Below, piece by piece: positions 13,401 to 28,400 of a stretch of DNA of 64,000 bases. Position 1 is the first letter of the stretch. The number at the start of each line of letters is the position of its first letter. Below the pieces are notes generated by a model, which saw nothing but the letters and a program-made list of their open reading frames with translations, was not told where the DNA came from and searched no databases. The DNA is from Ctena decussata (lineage: Eukaryota > Mollusca > Bivalvia > Lucinida > Lucinidae). The stretch lies in NCBI GenBank assembly GCA_963989385.1, contig OZ022511.1, positions 6,076,001-6,140,000 on the forward strand, in the 5' to 3' direction. The translations under genes and the position numbers were made by a program.

Positions 13401-16400
13401 ACAATGGTATCTGACATGAACTGCTTGTTAAGGTGACTGGGTACACCAGTGGAAGCAACTCTGCAATTTTCTTTTTAGCCTCTCTTCTCAATGGGAACTA
13501 ACTCTTGAAGGGAATATTTTCCTCCCACAGGAACAAATTCTTTCCTTCAAGAGAAGAACCCTTAGGGAAGAGCTATCATCCAGGGATGCAAACAGAAAAT
13601 CACATTTGTGAAGACACCATAAATAATTTCTGTGTGCCTTGAATTAACCATGATTACCAGATGAGGTTGGAGGACAGAAGCAAAACACTGCTTTACAATG
13701 GCAAAGCTTCAGTGAAAATTATTTGCATCTGATTCACAGGAAACAAAACTGATTTGATAGTAGCACAAACTGAAACAAAATCGAGGCTAGAAAGCAAAAG
13801 GAATGGTTTATTGATAGTCGGTTTGGTCATACAAGACAATAAATGTACTCAAAGAGATGACTGAAGTAATGAAAAGGGATTAACAGCATCACATGATGTT
13901 GATTGTTCAAGAAATATTTCAGTTGTTGTATGAGGCTTAGATAAAACACTTACAGTGAATTTCAAGGTAGATAACTTTAAAGCTGCAAGTTTGGTATGAA
14001 ACTATAAAATACGAAATAGGTGACAGTTTTGAAGCTGACTTGGAAATCATTGAGGTGATGCTAAAGTAAAAATCCAAAGCAAGGAAAATAATCATGGTTT
14101 GGGTCGGTCTTGAAAACACAACGCCTTGGTGCAGATTGGTATGGTACCCCTCAGCCAGCAACAGTCTCATATGGCAGGGTTTCTAGGCATCATAGAAATC
14201 AGGGAAATTAAAATTGATTCATACAAAAGTCATGGAATTTGAAAGATGAAAAATCCTAGAGTTTTGCTGAAGTGAAAGCTTCCAGGCTGCTAATGCTGCT
14301 AAAACGTTTACTTGATCGCTCAACAATTTCTCAACAACAGTTCCTTAACTACAAAACAATTGTTTCCAAAATGCAGTTTTGTGAGCAGGATATCAGTTAA
14401 TAGTGATGGAACTAGCAAGTCAAGATCTGACATGTTAAATCAGTCTTGGGAATATACACATGATTGTGGACATCCTAGAAAATTTCTCATTTTCTGTATG
14501 AAGTCTGATTTGGGTTGCTACTGTTGGTCGTTTACGCATCAAACATGAAAATATTTGAATTTGCAAACAGTGTAGATCCAGATGAGGTGGCTCATAAGAG
14601 CTGCCATGTCTGAATCTTCACTGTTTGCCCAATGGTCTATGAATTCTAGTATGATATACATGCTGTTTAGGTAAAACAACAGGGCCCAGTTGTTCAAAGC
14701 TTAACAAGCTCGTTCAGAGGTCAACTGTTAAGTGTTTTGCAACTTTATAACCAAATACAATGATATTTTTTGTTGAAAATATGTGAGAAGCTTTTACACT
14801 TTAAAAGCTTCACACATATTTTCAACAAAAATATTGGCGTATTTGAGATATTAACATTTGAAATTTTAACATCTCGTTAACTAACGACGTCGTTAGTTTT
14901 GAACAACTGGGCCCAGATGTAAATTTTGTCATGTGCTTTTGGGGCTTTAACCCTTTTTATACTGGAAACCCATTTTGGGGATATATGCAAACAGTGCAGA
15001 CATAGTTCTGATGCCTCAGAACATGGTGTATGATTGGGATATACACTTCTTATAGAAATTTTTATGGAAAAAATAACAACAGTAAAAGTGAAAACACTCA
15101 CCAGAAACCCCTAAAACTAGAAATGAACTCGTCCGAATGTTAAGGATAGACAAGTCCACTGATAAAAAAAAGGTTCATTATAACCCTGTGGTATTACACT
15201 AGATGTTTGGGCTGCTTTTTGAGCAGACAGTGCAGACCCAGATCAGACTTTTTAGCTCACCTGAGCCAGCGGCTCCGGGGGAGCTTATAGGATGGTAAGG
15301 CTCCGTTGTCCGTCGTCCGTCCGTCGTCCGTCCACACTTTCAAACGACTTCTCTTCTGAAACGGCTGGGCCGATTGTAACCAAATTTCATATAGAGCCTC
15401 CTGGGACCTTAGGAACGAAAAGTTGTTCAAACGGTCCTGGTCACATGACCAACATGGCCGCCATGCCCATATATGGTAAAAACCTGAAAAAATCTTCTTC
15501 TCCGGAACCAATAGGCCGATGGCCTTGAAACTTGGTATGTAGCATCTGGTACACGAGTACTACCAAGATTATTCAAATTATGACCTTGGGTTGACCTTGA
15601 CCTTTTTTATGGTAAGGTCAAATTTGCTTCCTCATGCTTTTATATGGCAAAATGCTGCAACATAAGATATCTTGGAAACTGTTGAAGATTTTGGCCTAAA
15701 AATTGGTACATACAGTCATCTTAATGACTACATGAAGATTTATGAGTACAAGAGGTCAAGGTCATTCTTTGACCCAGAACTCTCATATTTTGACAATATC
15801 AGTCAATCTCCTCAAAAACCACAAGGCCAATTGTAACCAAATTTCATATAGATCGTCCAGGGGTTGAGGGAATGAAAATTTGTGCATACAGTCCAGGTCA
15901 CATGACTAACATGGCCACCACGCCCATATATGGTAAAAACCTTTAAAAATCTTCTTCTCCAGAACCAGTAGACCGATGGCCTTGAAACTCGGTATGTAGC
16001 ATTGGGTACTCAAGTACTATCAAGATTGTTCAAATTATGACCCTGGGTTGACCTTGACCTTTTTTACGGCAAGGTCAAATATGGGAAAATGCTAGAACAT
16101 GAGATTTCATGGAAAGTTTTGAAGATTTTGGCCTAAAAATTGGTACATAGAATCATCTTAATGAGTACATGAAGATTTTTTAGTACAAGAGGTCAAGGCC
16201 ATTCTTTGACCTTTGACCCAGAAATCTCAAATTTTGACAATTTCAAACAATCTGCTCTAAAACCACTGTGCCAATTGAAACCAAATTTCATATAGAGCCT
16301 CGAGGGGTTGATGGAATGAAAATATTTTCTAACGGTCCTGGACACATGACCAACATGGCTGCCATGCTCATATATAGTAAATACCTTTAAAAATCTTCTT

Positions 16401-19400
16401 CTCCAGAACCAATTGACTGATGGCCTTGAGACTTTGTAAGTAGCATTGGGTACTTGAGTACTATCAAGATTGTTCAAATTATGACCTTGTGTTGACCTTG
16501 ACCTTTTGCAGCAAGGTCAAATATGGAAAAATGGTAGAACATAAGATTTCATGGAAAGTTTTGAAGAATTTGACCTAAAAAATTGGTATATACAGTTGTC
16601 TTAATGAGTTCATGAAGAATTATGAGTACAAGACTTAGAGGTCAAGGTCATTTTTTTACCTTTGATCCAGATTGCTCATATTTTGACATTTTCAACCATT
16701 TCCTCAAAAGCCAAAGGGCCAATTGTGAACATATTTCATATAGAGCCTCCAGGGGTTGATTGAATGAAAATTTGTTCAAACGGTCCCGGTCACATGACCA
16801 ACTTGGCCGCCATTACCGCTTACGGGATAAATCTTTAATATTTTCTTCCCCAGAACCAATACACCTATGGCCCTGAAACTTGGTAAATAGCATGGAGTAC
16901 TAGAGTACCACCAAGACTGTTCAAATGGTGACCTTGGGTTTACCTTGACCTTTTTTGCAGCATGGTCAAATATGGGAAAATGCTAGAACATAAGATTCCA
17001 TTGAAAGTTTTGGAGATTTTGGCCTAAAAATGGTATATTATATGGTTGTCTAATGAGTACATGAAGATTTATGAGTACAAGTGGTCATGGTCATTCTTTG
17101 ACTTTTGACCCAAAACTCATATTTTGACAATTTCAGACATGATAAGTATAAGCCACCTTGCCAATTGTTCAGGTGAGCGATTCAGGGCCTCATGGCCCTC
17201 TTGTTCAAAGGAGCTGTCTGAACTGGTCTACAATGTTTGCTCAGGCTGCAGTGTTCGTAAGAACTCCCATCAAAATATCAGATTCACCATTTCAGTACTG
17301 TCCTTGATTTGTTTCAGGTGTTCCTGTCGGACATTGACAATGAAGAAATGCCGGTAAGTGCTCTAGTAGGATTATGGTGAAAGGGAATACTTCCAGAGGA
17401 GGTAATTCTTTCCCGCCAATTTACTAGGACCATCTGTAATCAGTTTTTGTCACCCCTGCGACCTCGGGATGGGAATTCCTTTGATGGGCCTCTGCAAACT
17501 TCGCCCCTGGTAGGAATTTCAACCATGGACTCGGCAAGCTTCATTCCTAATAGAAATTCTGAACCCTTTGGTGAGATTTCTCTATCCTACATGGACAGTC
17601 ATGATGGCTTGTTATATTCCATGGAATTCTTGTCTCTATGGGTAGACAACATTTTAGGAAGGGCTGCTTTATCCAGGGAAGCAGACTGTCACAAAGTTTT
17701 TTTTCAATCCCCCGATAGAAATGATAAAACCATAAAACTGGAATATACATACACTTAAGAATTACTTGTGGACCACACCAGAGTAATCACTACAGAAGGA
17801 TGGATGATGGATGAAGTGATTTTCATGTCTTCAACAGTATTTCAAGACAATGGGAAGGTGATATAATGAAAGGCTGTGTGCAATGAAACCCCATGTGCAA
17901 TGACACCCCATTTATGGTTGAAATGGTTTACTGGAATATACATACACTAAAGAATAACTTGTGGACCACACCAGATAATCAGACTACAGAAGGATGCATG
18001 ATGGATGACGTGATTTTTATGTCTTCAACAGTATTTCAAGACAATGGGAAGGTGATATAATTAAAGGCTGTGTGCAATGAAACCCCGTTTACAGTTGAAA
18101 AGGTTTCTACCTCCAGCAGAAATCAAACCTGGGACCACTAGATCAGCAGCTTAGGATCTAGACTAGGATCAGAAGTATAGCAGCCATTAAGGTTTTCTGC
18201 AAAAACTGCCATAAAATTGGTACTGGGGCATTTACATTACTGAATAAAGCTTGAAATTTGTGTAGTGTTTTCTCATCTGCTACTAGCAGAAAGTGAAGCA
18301 TAGGTATCGTGCAGTGGCGATTGTGTTGGCAGCATAAACATAACTCAAGTTTTCTGTTTCACCCTTGGTTAACTATATTTATACAGGGGCTGTTAGAAAC
18401 GAAAAAGAGCTGTTACGAAACGGAAAAAGTCATAGTTACCTAACAACCTGGTCATCAGGCATTTGATAACTCTCTCTTTTTTGTTTTGTAACACCTGTTT
18501 TTCGTTTCTTAACGTCCTTGAAAACATAGTTAACTGGGTGTGCGTTTTGCTATATAAGTATTATAGGGGCCAATTAGTGACAAAGGGCAGTTAATTGTGA
18601 CGCAGCATTCCATGTAATAATTATGGTATAAAATGGTTGGCTAAATGGTAAATAACTTAGGCCCAGATTGGAATGTTCGTTTAGGAGCAGTTTGATCTGG
18701 GCCTTCATATGCTCTCAGTCATGTCTTTCCCAGGGTTGTAAGATTATAGTCGTGTTGTTCGGTTATATTTAGTTGTAATTCTTACAAATTAAAATCAGGA
18801 GATACATCCTTTGTTATTCAGATCTGGTGTCCGCCTACCCCTCCACATGACGAGAATGATGTTTATATTGACAAGACCATACACTTCTTGTATGAGCCAA
18901 CAATTATGCCAGAGACGCAGCTACCTCCGGTGTACATTAAGAAAGAGAAAAAGAAGATAAAGGTGGAATCCATTACAAGTAAGTTCACTGATTGTTCATA
19001 TCAGGAATTTTTTTAATCCTTTAATGGTAAAAAAGCAGAAGACAGATGACACAGCCACAAACTTCAAAATAAAGTTTTGTCGAAGCTAGGGGAGAGTCGG
19101 GTAACTTCGGACAGCGGGTAAATGTGGACAGAGGCATTGTTTTCTTTATATGTCAGTTGTTTGAACTAAAACAAAAATAACTGGCCAAACAATGAAAATC
19201 CTGATGAGACGGCTCATTATGAGCCATCTCATCTGGAATTTCAGTGTTTGCAATTGTATGTCCGAATTTACCTTCCTGTCCGAAGTTACCTGACTCTACC
19301 CTATAGCATCATTTGGAGCTATGCTATTTGCAAATTCAGCTTGTTTTAATTTTTGGCGCTTTAAGTGTTAATGTGACTGATTGGAACTTCGCAGTGAGAA

Positions 19401-19424
19401 CAGAAAATGTGCTTAGTTAAAGAC

Positions 19425-19459
<35 letters not shown>

Positions 19460-22400
19460 GGTGGCTGTCAGCAGCTAGTAATACTTTCATTCCAAAAATT
19501 GGGGAGTTATAATACCAGAAGTTGCCATCTGACAGCATATCCGAGGAAGGGAATTGGAGTTGATTTACAAAACCGATTTTAAACAGTTTCTTGGGAGCAT
19601 TGTGATTGTAAGTTTAAACCGCTGGTAGATATGTGATAGAATTGCCCTGAGTATTGAAGTAAATGAAAGGGGGTGGGGAAGGGCATGAGAAGGAGGGTTA
19701 AGGAGTTATTTGTTTACAAATGAAAGAAAACTTGCTAACGCTGCTGATCACAACTGCCCTTAGTTGTGAGATCCAATACACATTGATGAGACTCAAATGT
19801 ATTGCCCTTCATTTTCAGCACGCACCCAAAAACAGAAAAGACAAGAGCAGCCCAGAGTACCTCGATCACTGTTTGATCGACCCACAGCTCAGTTACTGAA
19901 ACTGCGACGAGACGCCAAGATACAGAAGTTGAAACAAGGCCAGCTGAAATTGTATCGACCTATGCCATCCATGCCTACAAAACCAATAATGGATTCAGCG
20001 CCAGATCATCCTGAATGGCTTATACATGAAGACTGGGCTTTACTACAGGTACATAACTGGAAATTGTAGATTGGTTTAATAACACCAAATACGTTAAATG
20101 CAGGAAAAGTGCAGCAATGTTGAACAAAGCACGAAACATGCACACAGTTGAATTTGCACACAGCATAGATCCAGGTGAGATGGCTCATGAGGAACCATCC
20201 TCATCAGGATCTTCACTGTTAGCCATCTAGTCTTAAATTCTGACTGATACAACTTGGATGAAACATTTCTGAAATTTTGCAGACGTAAATTTTGTCGTGC
20301 ATTTTGATTTGTTATGGGTTTTATCAAATTTAATGCACTCTAAAGTACAGATAAAATTGGATGTAATATTGGAATGTCTTGTCTCATGAAATTCAGTCCC
20401 ATTGTTGAGGGATTAATTTCAGAACCCATGCATGGTTATGTACCAGTTCCATTCTCCTAGAAGTTTTAAGTCTCTGCAAATATTTGGCCTAAATATAACA
20501 ATGCTATTCAACAAAAATGTACGTAAAGCATAATAGTTTAGTTTCAGCTTTGTAAAGATAATCTGGTGGAGTTCTAACAAAATTGAAAGTACCGGTAGCC
20601 AAACTGAAATTTCAGTTGGCCACTTTCAGAGGAGTTGTGATAACTCCATCCTTTTATTACAAAGTAAAAATTGTGCACAAATGTGCCTTTCATACACACA
20701 CCTGGTAAACTATGTTTCCAAGGCTGTTACGAAATGAAAGAGTCATAGTTCCAAAACTACTTGGTCATTGTGGCAAAACAGTGACCACATTGTTTAGGAA
20801 CTAGTACTCTTTTCATTTGGTAACAGCCCTTGTGCCAGGGATGCAGGGGGTGATATCAATGAGTCCGGTAGCATTGTTATATTTGGGCTGAAAATTTACA
20901 GAAGCATGAAATAGGTGGGAATTGTGCGTTAGACAGGTGTGAAAATGAAATCTAAATAAAATACAAGAAAGTACTGTAATACTTTACAGTTTTTAGTCTA
21001 ACCTCAGTTCTTGACTTCAAAGGCTGTGTATGACTGAAACAGTATACTCCCTTTGTTGAAAACGACCAACAAAGTGGCATGTGGGCCACGCAAAGTCTCA
21101 GTTCAGCCTGGGCATATCCGCCCAGTCTGTTCAGACACTTTGCTGTGCACTTAAAGGACTGATCAGACTGGGCAGATGCCCAGGATGATCTGAGTCTTTT
21201 TTGGGCCCACATGCAACTCTGTTGGATTTGTTGTCTAGTGGCTCAAATGTTCTGTTACAATACAAAAACTAAAGATAGTGTATATTTATGGTAGTGTATA
21301 TTTATGGCAGCGTTTCCTAGCAAAATCGTCCTTTGAATTACTTGTAGGCTGTTCAGAGCTTGTTTGACGTTCCGTTGAATTTGATGATAGTGTCCCCTGC
21401 TCACACTCCAAACTGGGATATGGTTGCTGATGTAGTCAACAGTTGTAGCAGGGTTTATAGGTCGCCGAAACAGTGCCGACTGAGATACGAGAACGTGATT
21501 ATTCCTAGAGAGGAGGGAAGAATTCTATATGATATGAATCCTCGTAAACAGAAGAAGACTAAGGGAATATACAAAGTGACGGTAAGTGGATGACTCAGGC
21601 ACTTGAAAATTGAAATTTTGAGTATTTATTTTGTTTTTTCCCCAAATAAACATGGGATTCCATTATTTTTGTGGGAGTTTACATATACTACCATACATGT
21701 GTACTCAGAAATTTTTGCAGATTCAAATTTTCTTGGGGTTTTGGCTCCAAAATTTAAAGCATTAAATTTTGCCTATTTTTCATGAGGAAATAAGAAGACT
21801 ATTTCAAATTATCAGCAGGTGAATCTCCTCATTGGTTTCCATATTTTTAGCTCACCTGTGGTGAGCTTATAGTATAGACTTGGTCCGTCGTCCGTCGGAG
21901 GCGTCGTCGGCGTCCACAATTTTAAACATCTTCTTCTCAGAAACCACTGGGTGGATTGAAGCCAAATTTCATATGGAGCCTTAACAGGATGGGGGAACGA
22001 AAGTTTATATATTTGGTCCAGGTCACATGACCAAGATGGCCGCCACGCCCATATATGGTAAAAACCCTTCAAAAATCTTCTTCTCCAGAACCAAAAGGCC
22101 TATGACCTTGAAACTTGGTATGTAGCATCGGGCATGCGGGCCCATTATAATTTATATAAATCATGACCTTGTGATGACCTTGACTTAATTTATGACATGG
22201 TCAACTTTGGTACGTTAGGCTTTTATATGGGAAAACGCTTAAACGGTGGATTTCTCAGAAACTATTTAAGTCTAAGGTACAATACTTGGTATACATGGTT
22301 GACTAAATGACCAGATGAAGATATTGTGTCACTAAAGGTCAAGGTCATTCCGTCGGACCATCTGTCGTCAAGATTTTCAGACATCTTCTCCTCTGAAACC

Positions 22401-25400
22401 ACTGGGCCGATTGAAGCCAAATTTCATATGGAGTCTCAGTGGGATGGGGGAATGAAAGTTTATATATTTGGTCCAGGTCACATGACCAAGATGGCCGCCA
22501 TGCCCATATTTGGTAAAAACCCTTCAAAAATCTTCTTCTCCAGAACCAAAAGGCCTATGACCTTGAAACTTGGTGTGTAGCATCGGGCATGCGGGCCCAT
22601 CAAAGTTTATACAAATCATGACCTTGCGTTGACCTTGACCTAATTTACTGCATGGTCAACTTTGGTACGTTAGGCTTTTATATTGGAAAACGCTTAAACA
22701 GTGGATTTCTCAGAAACTATTTAAGTCTTAGGTACAATACTTGGTATATATGGTCGACTAAATGACCAGATGAAGATATTATGTCACTAAAGGTCAAGGT
22801 CATTCCGTCGGACCATCCGTCGTCAAGATTTTCAAACATGTTCTCCTCTGAAACCACTAGGCCGATTGAAGCCAAATTTCATATGGAGTCTCAGTGGGAT
22901 GTGGGAACGAAAGTTTATATATTTGGTCCAGGTCACATGACCAAGATGGCCGCCACGCCCATATATGGTAAAAACCCTTCAAAGATCTTCTTCTCCAGAA
23001 CCAAAAGGCCTATGACCTTGAAACTTGGTATGTAGCATCGGGCATGCGGGCCCATCATATTTTATACAAATCATGATCTTGCGTTCACCTTGACCTAATT
23101 TACGGGATGGTTAACTTTGGTAAGTTAGGCTTTTATATGGGAAAACGCTTAAACGGCGGATTTCTCAGAAACCATTTAAGTCTAAGGTACAATACTTGGT
23201 AAACATGGTCGACTAAATGACCAGATGAAGAAATTATGTCACTAAAGGTCAAGGTCATTCCGTCGGACCATCCGTCGTCAAGATTTTCAGACATCTTCTC
23301 CTCTGAAACCACTAGGCCGATTGAAGCCAAATTTCATATGGAGTCTCAGTGGGATGGGGGAACGAAAGTTTATACCCGGGGTCTGGGTCACATGACCAAG
23401 ATGGCCACCATGCCCATATATGGTAAAAACCCTTCAAAAATCTTCTTCTCTAGAACCAAAAGGCCTATGACCTTGAAACTTGGTATGTAGCATCGTGGCA
23501 TGCTGGCCCATCATAGTTTATACAAATGATGACCATGTGTTGACCTTGAATTAATTGACGACATGGTCAACTTTGGTATGTTAGGCTTTTATATGGGAAC
23601 ACGCTTATACAGTGGATTTCTCAGAAACTATTTAAGTCTTAGGTACAATACATGGTATATATGGTCAACTAAATGACCAGATGAAGATATTATGTCACTG
23701 AAAGGTCAAGGTCATTTTGTCGGTCTGTCCGTCATCAAGATTTTCAAAACATCTACTCCTCTGAAACCACTGGTCTGATTGAAGCGAAATTTCATATGGA
23801 GTCTAAGTGTGATCAGGGAATAAAAGTTTGTTCTCAAGGTCTTGACCAAGATGGCCGCCATGCCGTATATGGTAAAAACCCTTCAAAATCTTCTCCAGAA
23901 CCAAAAGGTGTATGACCTTGAAACTTGGTATGTAGCTTTGGGCACTCAAGCCCATCATAAACATTAAAATATATATCAGGACCAAGTGTCAGGTGAGCTA
24001 CAGGACCATTGGTCCTCTTGTGTTAATATTGTTTTTTCTCTTCCAAAACGAGCCCATAAACTGGATCCATCCTAAAATGAATCTAGATTTGTGGGGTTAC
24101 TTTGGAGGGGAAAAACCCCATGTCTTATCTGGAACTTTGACGATGATCTCAATTTTTTTTCAACAGACAAAGAACAATCGTCCAATGAAGACGAGTCAGA
24201 TTCATGGACAAGACAGCAACAATGGTGTCACACTGCTCCACTCACTCAGGTTTGATTCGGTGAAAGGCATCGCAACTAAACGCCCACCCACCATGAGACA
24301 GACTTTGGTAAACCCGACACAGAAAAATCCCAAACATGCAAGTGTTCTGCAAGAGAACAGTATAACATATGACCAGCCAATGAACCCCATGCAGGTTGCA
24401 GAGATAAGGGCTCAGAGGATACAGCGAGAGAAGAAACAGAATCAACAACAACAGGCCACTGCTGCGGTTAGTTGTTATACGCCCGTTTTGAAAAAACGGA
24501 CGTATTATGTCATGGCGCTGTCCGTCCGTCCGTCCGGCCGTCTGTCCGTCCGTCCGTCCGTAAACATTCTTGTGCGCGCCATAACTCAGTAACCATTTGG
24601 GATATCTTCATGAAATTTTGTAGGCATATGTATTAGGTAGGGGGAATGTGTCGCGTACAAGAATGGTTGCTCCCCCTTCCTTGGTTTCAAAGTTATGCCC
24701 CTTTGATTGTTTTTTACCCTACAGGTCTTGTGCGCCCCAGAACTAGATAACTATTTGGGATATCTTCATGAAACTTCATAGCAATGTGTATGAAGTCCTA
24801 ATGATGTGTCGCGTACAACAATGGTTGCTCCCCCTTTCTTCGTTTCTGAGTTACATTCCTTTTATTAGTTCTTTTCGACTATTTATGTGTATACTTATGT
24901 TGTGCATACATTAACTCGTTAACTGTTTGGAATATCATGATGAAACTTTATAGCAATGTGCATGATCACAAGATAATATGTCGCATATAAGAATGGTTGC
25001 TCCCCCTTTCTGAATTTTGGAGTAAACTCCCTTTCCTCTGTCCGTAAACATTCTTATATGTGCCATAACTCAGTAACCATTTGGGATATCTTCATGAAAT
25101 TTTGTAGGCATATGTAGTAGGTAGGGGGAATGTATCTCACACAAGAATGGTTGCTCCCCTTTCCTTAGTTTCCAAGTTATGTCCCTTTGATTGTTTTTTT
25201 TCCCTGCAGGTCTTGTGCGCGCCATAACTAGATAACTGTTTGGGATATCTTCATGAAACTTCATAGCAATGATGTGTATGAAGTCCCAACGATGTGTCGC
25301 GTACCACAATGGTTGCTCTCCCTTTCTTCGTTTCTGAGTTACATCTCTTTTATTAGTTCTTTTCGGCTATATTTATGTATACTTATGTTGTGCTTACATT

Positions 25401-28400
25401 AACTTGGTAACTGTGTGGAATATCATGATGAAACTTTATAGCGATGTGCATGATCACAAGATGATGTGTCACATATAAGAATGGTTGCTCCCCATTTCTT
25501 AATTTTGGAGTAACCTCCCTTTGATCATTATTTTTAGGCATTTCCATTCACTCCATATCTCCTTAACCCTTTGAAGTATTAGAATGAAACTTTGTAGGAA
25601 TGTGTGTAATAATGGGGCAATGTATCCTGAGCAAGAACCACGACTCTGGCTTGCTTACTGGATTATCTGCCCATGCATAAATTTCCTGTTTACTCTGTAA
25701 CTCCTTAACCGTTTAGAATATTTTAACACAACTTTATGGTTTATGAGATGTGTATATTGTGAAGGGAATGTATTAGAACCAAGAATGGTATATCTAGTAT
25801 ATTTAGTTTATGAATTATCTCCCTTGTTTGACTTTGGCATACTCAACTTAGGAGCCACTTCACCTTGGAAGCTGATTTTTGGGATACTAATAATATTTGA
25901 TGTGTTAAATATTTAAATAATGTTGCCATCATTAATTAAAGTGTGGTTCCCCTGTTTGTCTGCCTGTCTGTCCTTTTGTAAACAATCTTGTTCATTCTGT
26001 AATTCCTTTATGACATTAAAACGGGCGTATTATGCGCCGCTTGCGAAGCCCTTGTTTTATAGTTTCATATTAAAACCAGAACGTCAATATTGCTGGCATA
26101 CAAAAAAGAAAGGCATAATTTGCTTTCAGTCACTCCCTGATCACTGAAATAATTTTATTTTAGTAATGTCCTTTAATATCCAAACAATATCCCCCGTATC
26201 AGTTTGATAACTACATGATCTGTAACATGCCAAAATGATGCTTACTTCATGTTACAACAACAGCAAAGGCTCCGACCAGCTTGCCCATCTGCAGTCTAAT
26301 CAGAGCCGTTGCTTGTTGCACACATGTATGGAACCTAAGGAATGAACATGCACAAATGAAAGGCTATATATAAACTAAGCTTTATTGACTTAGACAATTT
26401 TTGTATTATGATGCCTCCTCTCTCAATAGGTCTACTCTTAAAGAAAAGAATTTGCTCCTATAGGACCCCAGTTTGGGAAAGTTATGTTGTCCAGGGAAGG
26501 TAACAATTATTTCCCTTTGTAAAATTGGCAGTAAAACATGGGGATGAACCCATAAATCCTAAATATTGTTTCTTGTTTCACAGCTTATTTCATTATTTGT
26601 AAAATTCTTTTCTGACAGCAAGCCCAAGTTACAGACCAGACCACTGTTTCTACAGCAGCCACAGCCACTCAGAGACCACCACAGATTGCTACGATAACTC
26701 CACCTCAAGTTTCTGCGGCCACTCTTGTAGCAGTGACGTCGGGGGTGGCCACACAACAGCTGGCTACGCTGGGGACTGTGTCTTCTACAGCTACTGTGCT
26801 GGTAAAAACTGCGGCTAACGTAATTAGCCCTTAAAGCGCCAAAAATGAAAATAGTTGAATGTGCAAACAGTGTATATCCAGATGAGGTGGCTGTTTGCTC
26901 TCTTATCTTTGACTTCTTATTATAGCTTGGACTATTGCAGATGAAAATTTTGTTTTCTGCATATTCATGCCTATTAAGGGTTAAATGTAAATAATGGGAT
27001 ACATTGACATATTTGTAATTTTCCTGGGCCCATTTGTTCAAGCTAAGTGACATCAATCTTGCTTTTCCAGATGTGTGCAAAAAATACTGCCTTTTTGCAG
27101 AAAAAAATGGTGAGGTGCTTTTGCAGAGCAAACCTTCTGGACAGAGAAAAACAAAAGAGAATTGATTTAAGGTGTGATAGTCAGATGGTTAAAATAAAGG
27201 CAGTCCAGATCTAAGAACAATTGTATGTTACATTTAGATTCCTTAGAACTTCTTGGTCAAAGTATAAAAAAAAAAAAATACTCGAGATCTTGGAAGCTCT
27301 TTAAAATTTTGCTGTTTGCTTATTTGGGTTCCATATTATGTATATTATTTACAGACAGTAACAGGGGTTCCACCTGTTCAGACAGCTGTCAGACAGAAAA
27401 CACCCATCCAAGAGATCAGCAGTGGTATCACGGCAACGGTTCCCATGGCAACGTCCCAGGTGAGGGCACAGCTACAGACAGGCACAACCACGGTGACAAC
27501 AGGCCTTACTCAGGTTCAGCTGGCACAGAGAATCTCAGCAGCTACAACAATAGCAAGTGGAGGTACGTACTGGTGAGGTTCTGGATAACTGGTGGGGCTG
27601 GGAGGTGCCAAGATATCGAGAATTTTTTATGTCTTTTTGCCTTCAGTTGGGACACCACTTTCATGTTAGTAGTGGACATATCCAGAATAGATGATGTAGG
27701 GTTTTATGACCCTTTCAACAGTGTTTCAGTCATTTTGCTATAACTGGTTTACTACAGCAATTCTGTGAGAATGTATAGGGTTAAATTTCTTTGGTCATAA
27801 GACAGGTATTTTCCCCACCAAATCAATCCAAAAAATTTAAATCTATCTTATGAGATGGATCTACATTTCTCAGTTGTTTTAGAATAGAAAATCATACAGC
27901 AGAATGACACAACTGATTTAGCTGTTTATGGTCGTATGGTAATTATTGGGTAAGGCCCTGCGTTACAACCGAATAAATGCTACATAGAAAGTTTGTATTT
28001 GACAATATGCTATGTAATTTTCCTAATTTTTCAGCTACAGTGCAGCAGCAGTTCCAAGCTGCCGGTAAGACCCTCACCCCTCAACAGTACCAGTTATTAC
28101 GAACACAGACGTTGAAACAACAGCAACAGCAGGCATTACAACAACAGCAACAGCAGCTGAGAATGCAGAGGCTCACCTTAGTAAGTGTAAGTCACCTTAC
28201 GATTTCCTTACTTAGTATGCTTTTATACTGCATATATTGGCAAACTTGTTTTTTTGCGTACTGGAAGACATGAGTCCTTGGCTAACAATTTCTTTGCTTC
28301 AAATGAACAATTAGCAATAAAAACAAGGTTTAGATGTCTTAAGTCATACATTCCTAATAAGAGTGTAAAAATGTAATAAGTTTCACTGATTGATTAAGTT

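Noticed and set aside
22326..23490. Three 84-aa proteins repeating every 455 bp
   Set aside because: They are identical-phase frames of a tandem repeat, found in both orientations elsewhere, with no start context or codon-level constraint.
24493..24592. Extension of EP400 exon 7 past its donor into 24592
   Set aside because: Sequence after 24474 is the family H element with GTCCGTCC repeats. The donor and exon 8 phase agree without it.
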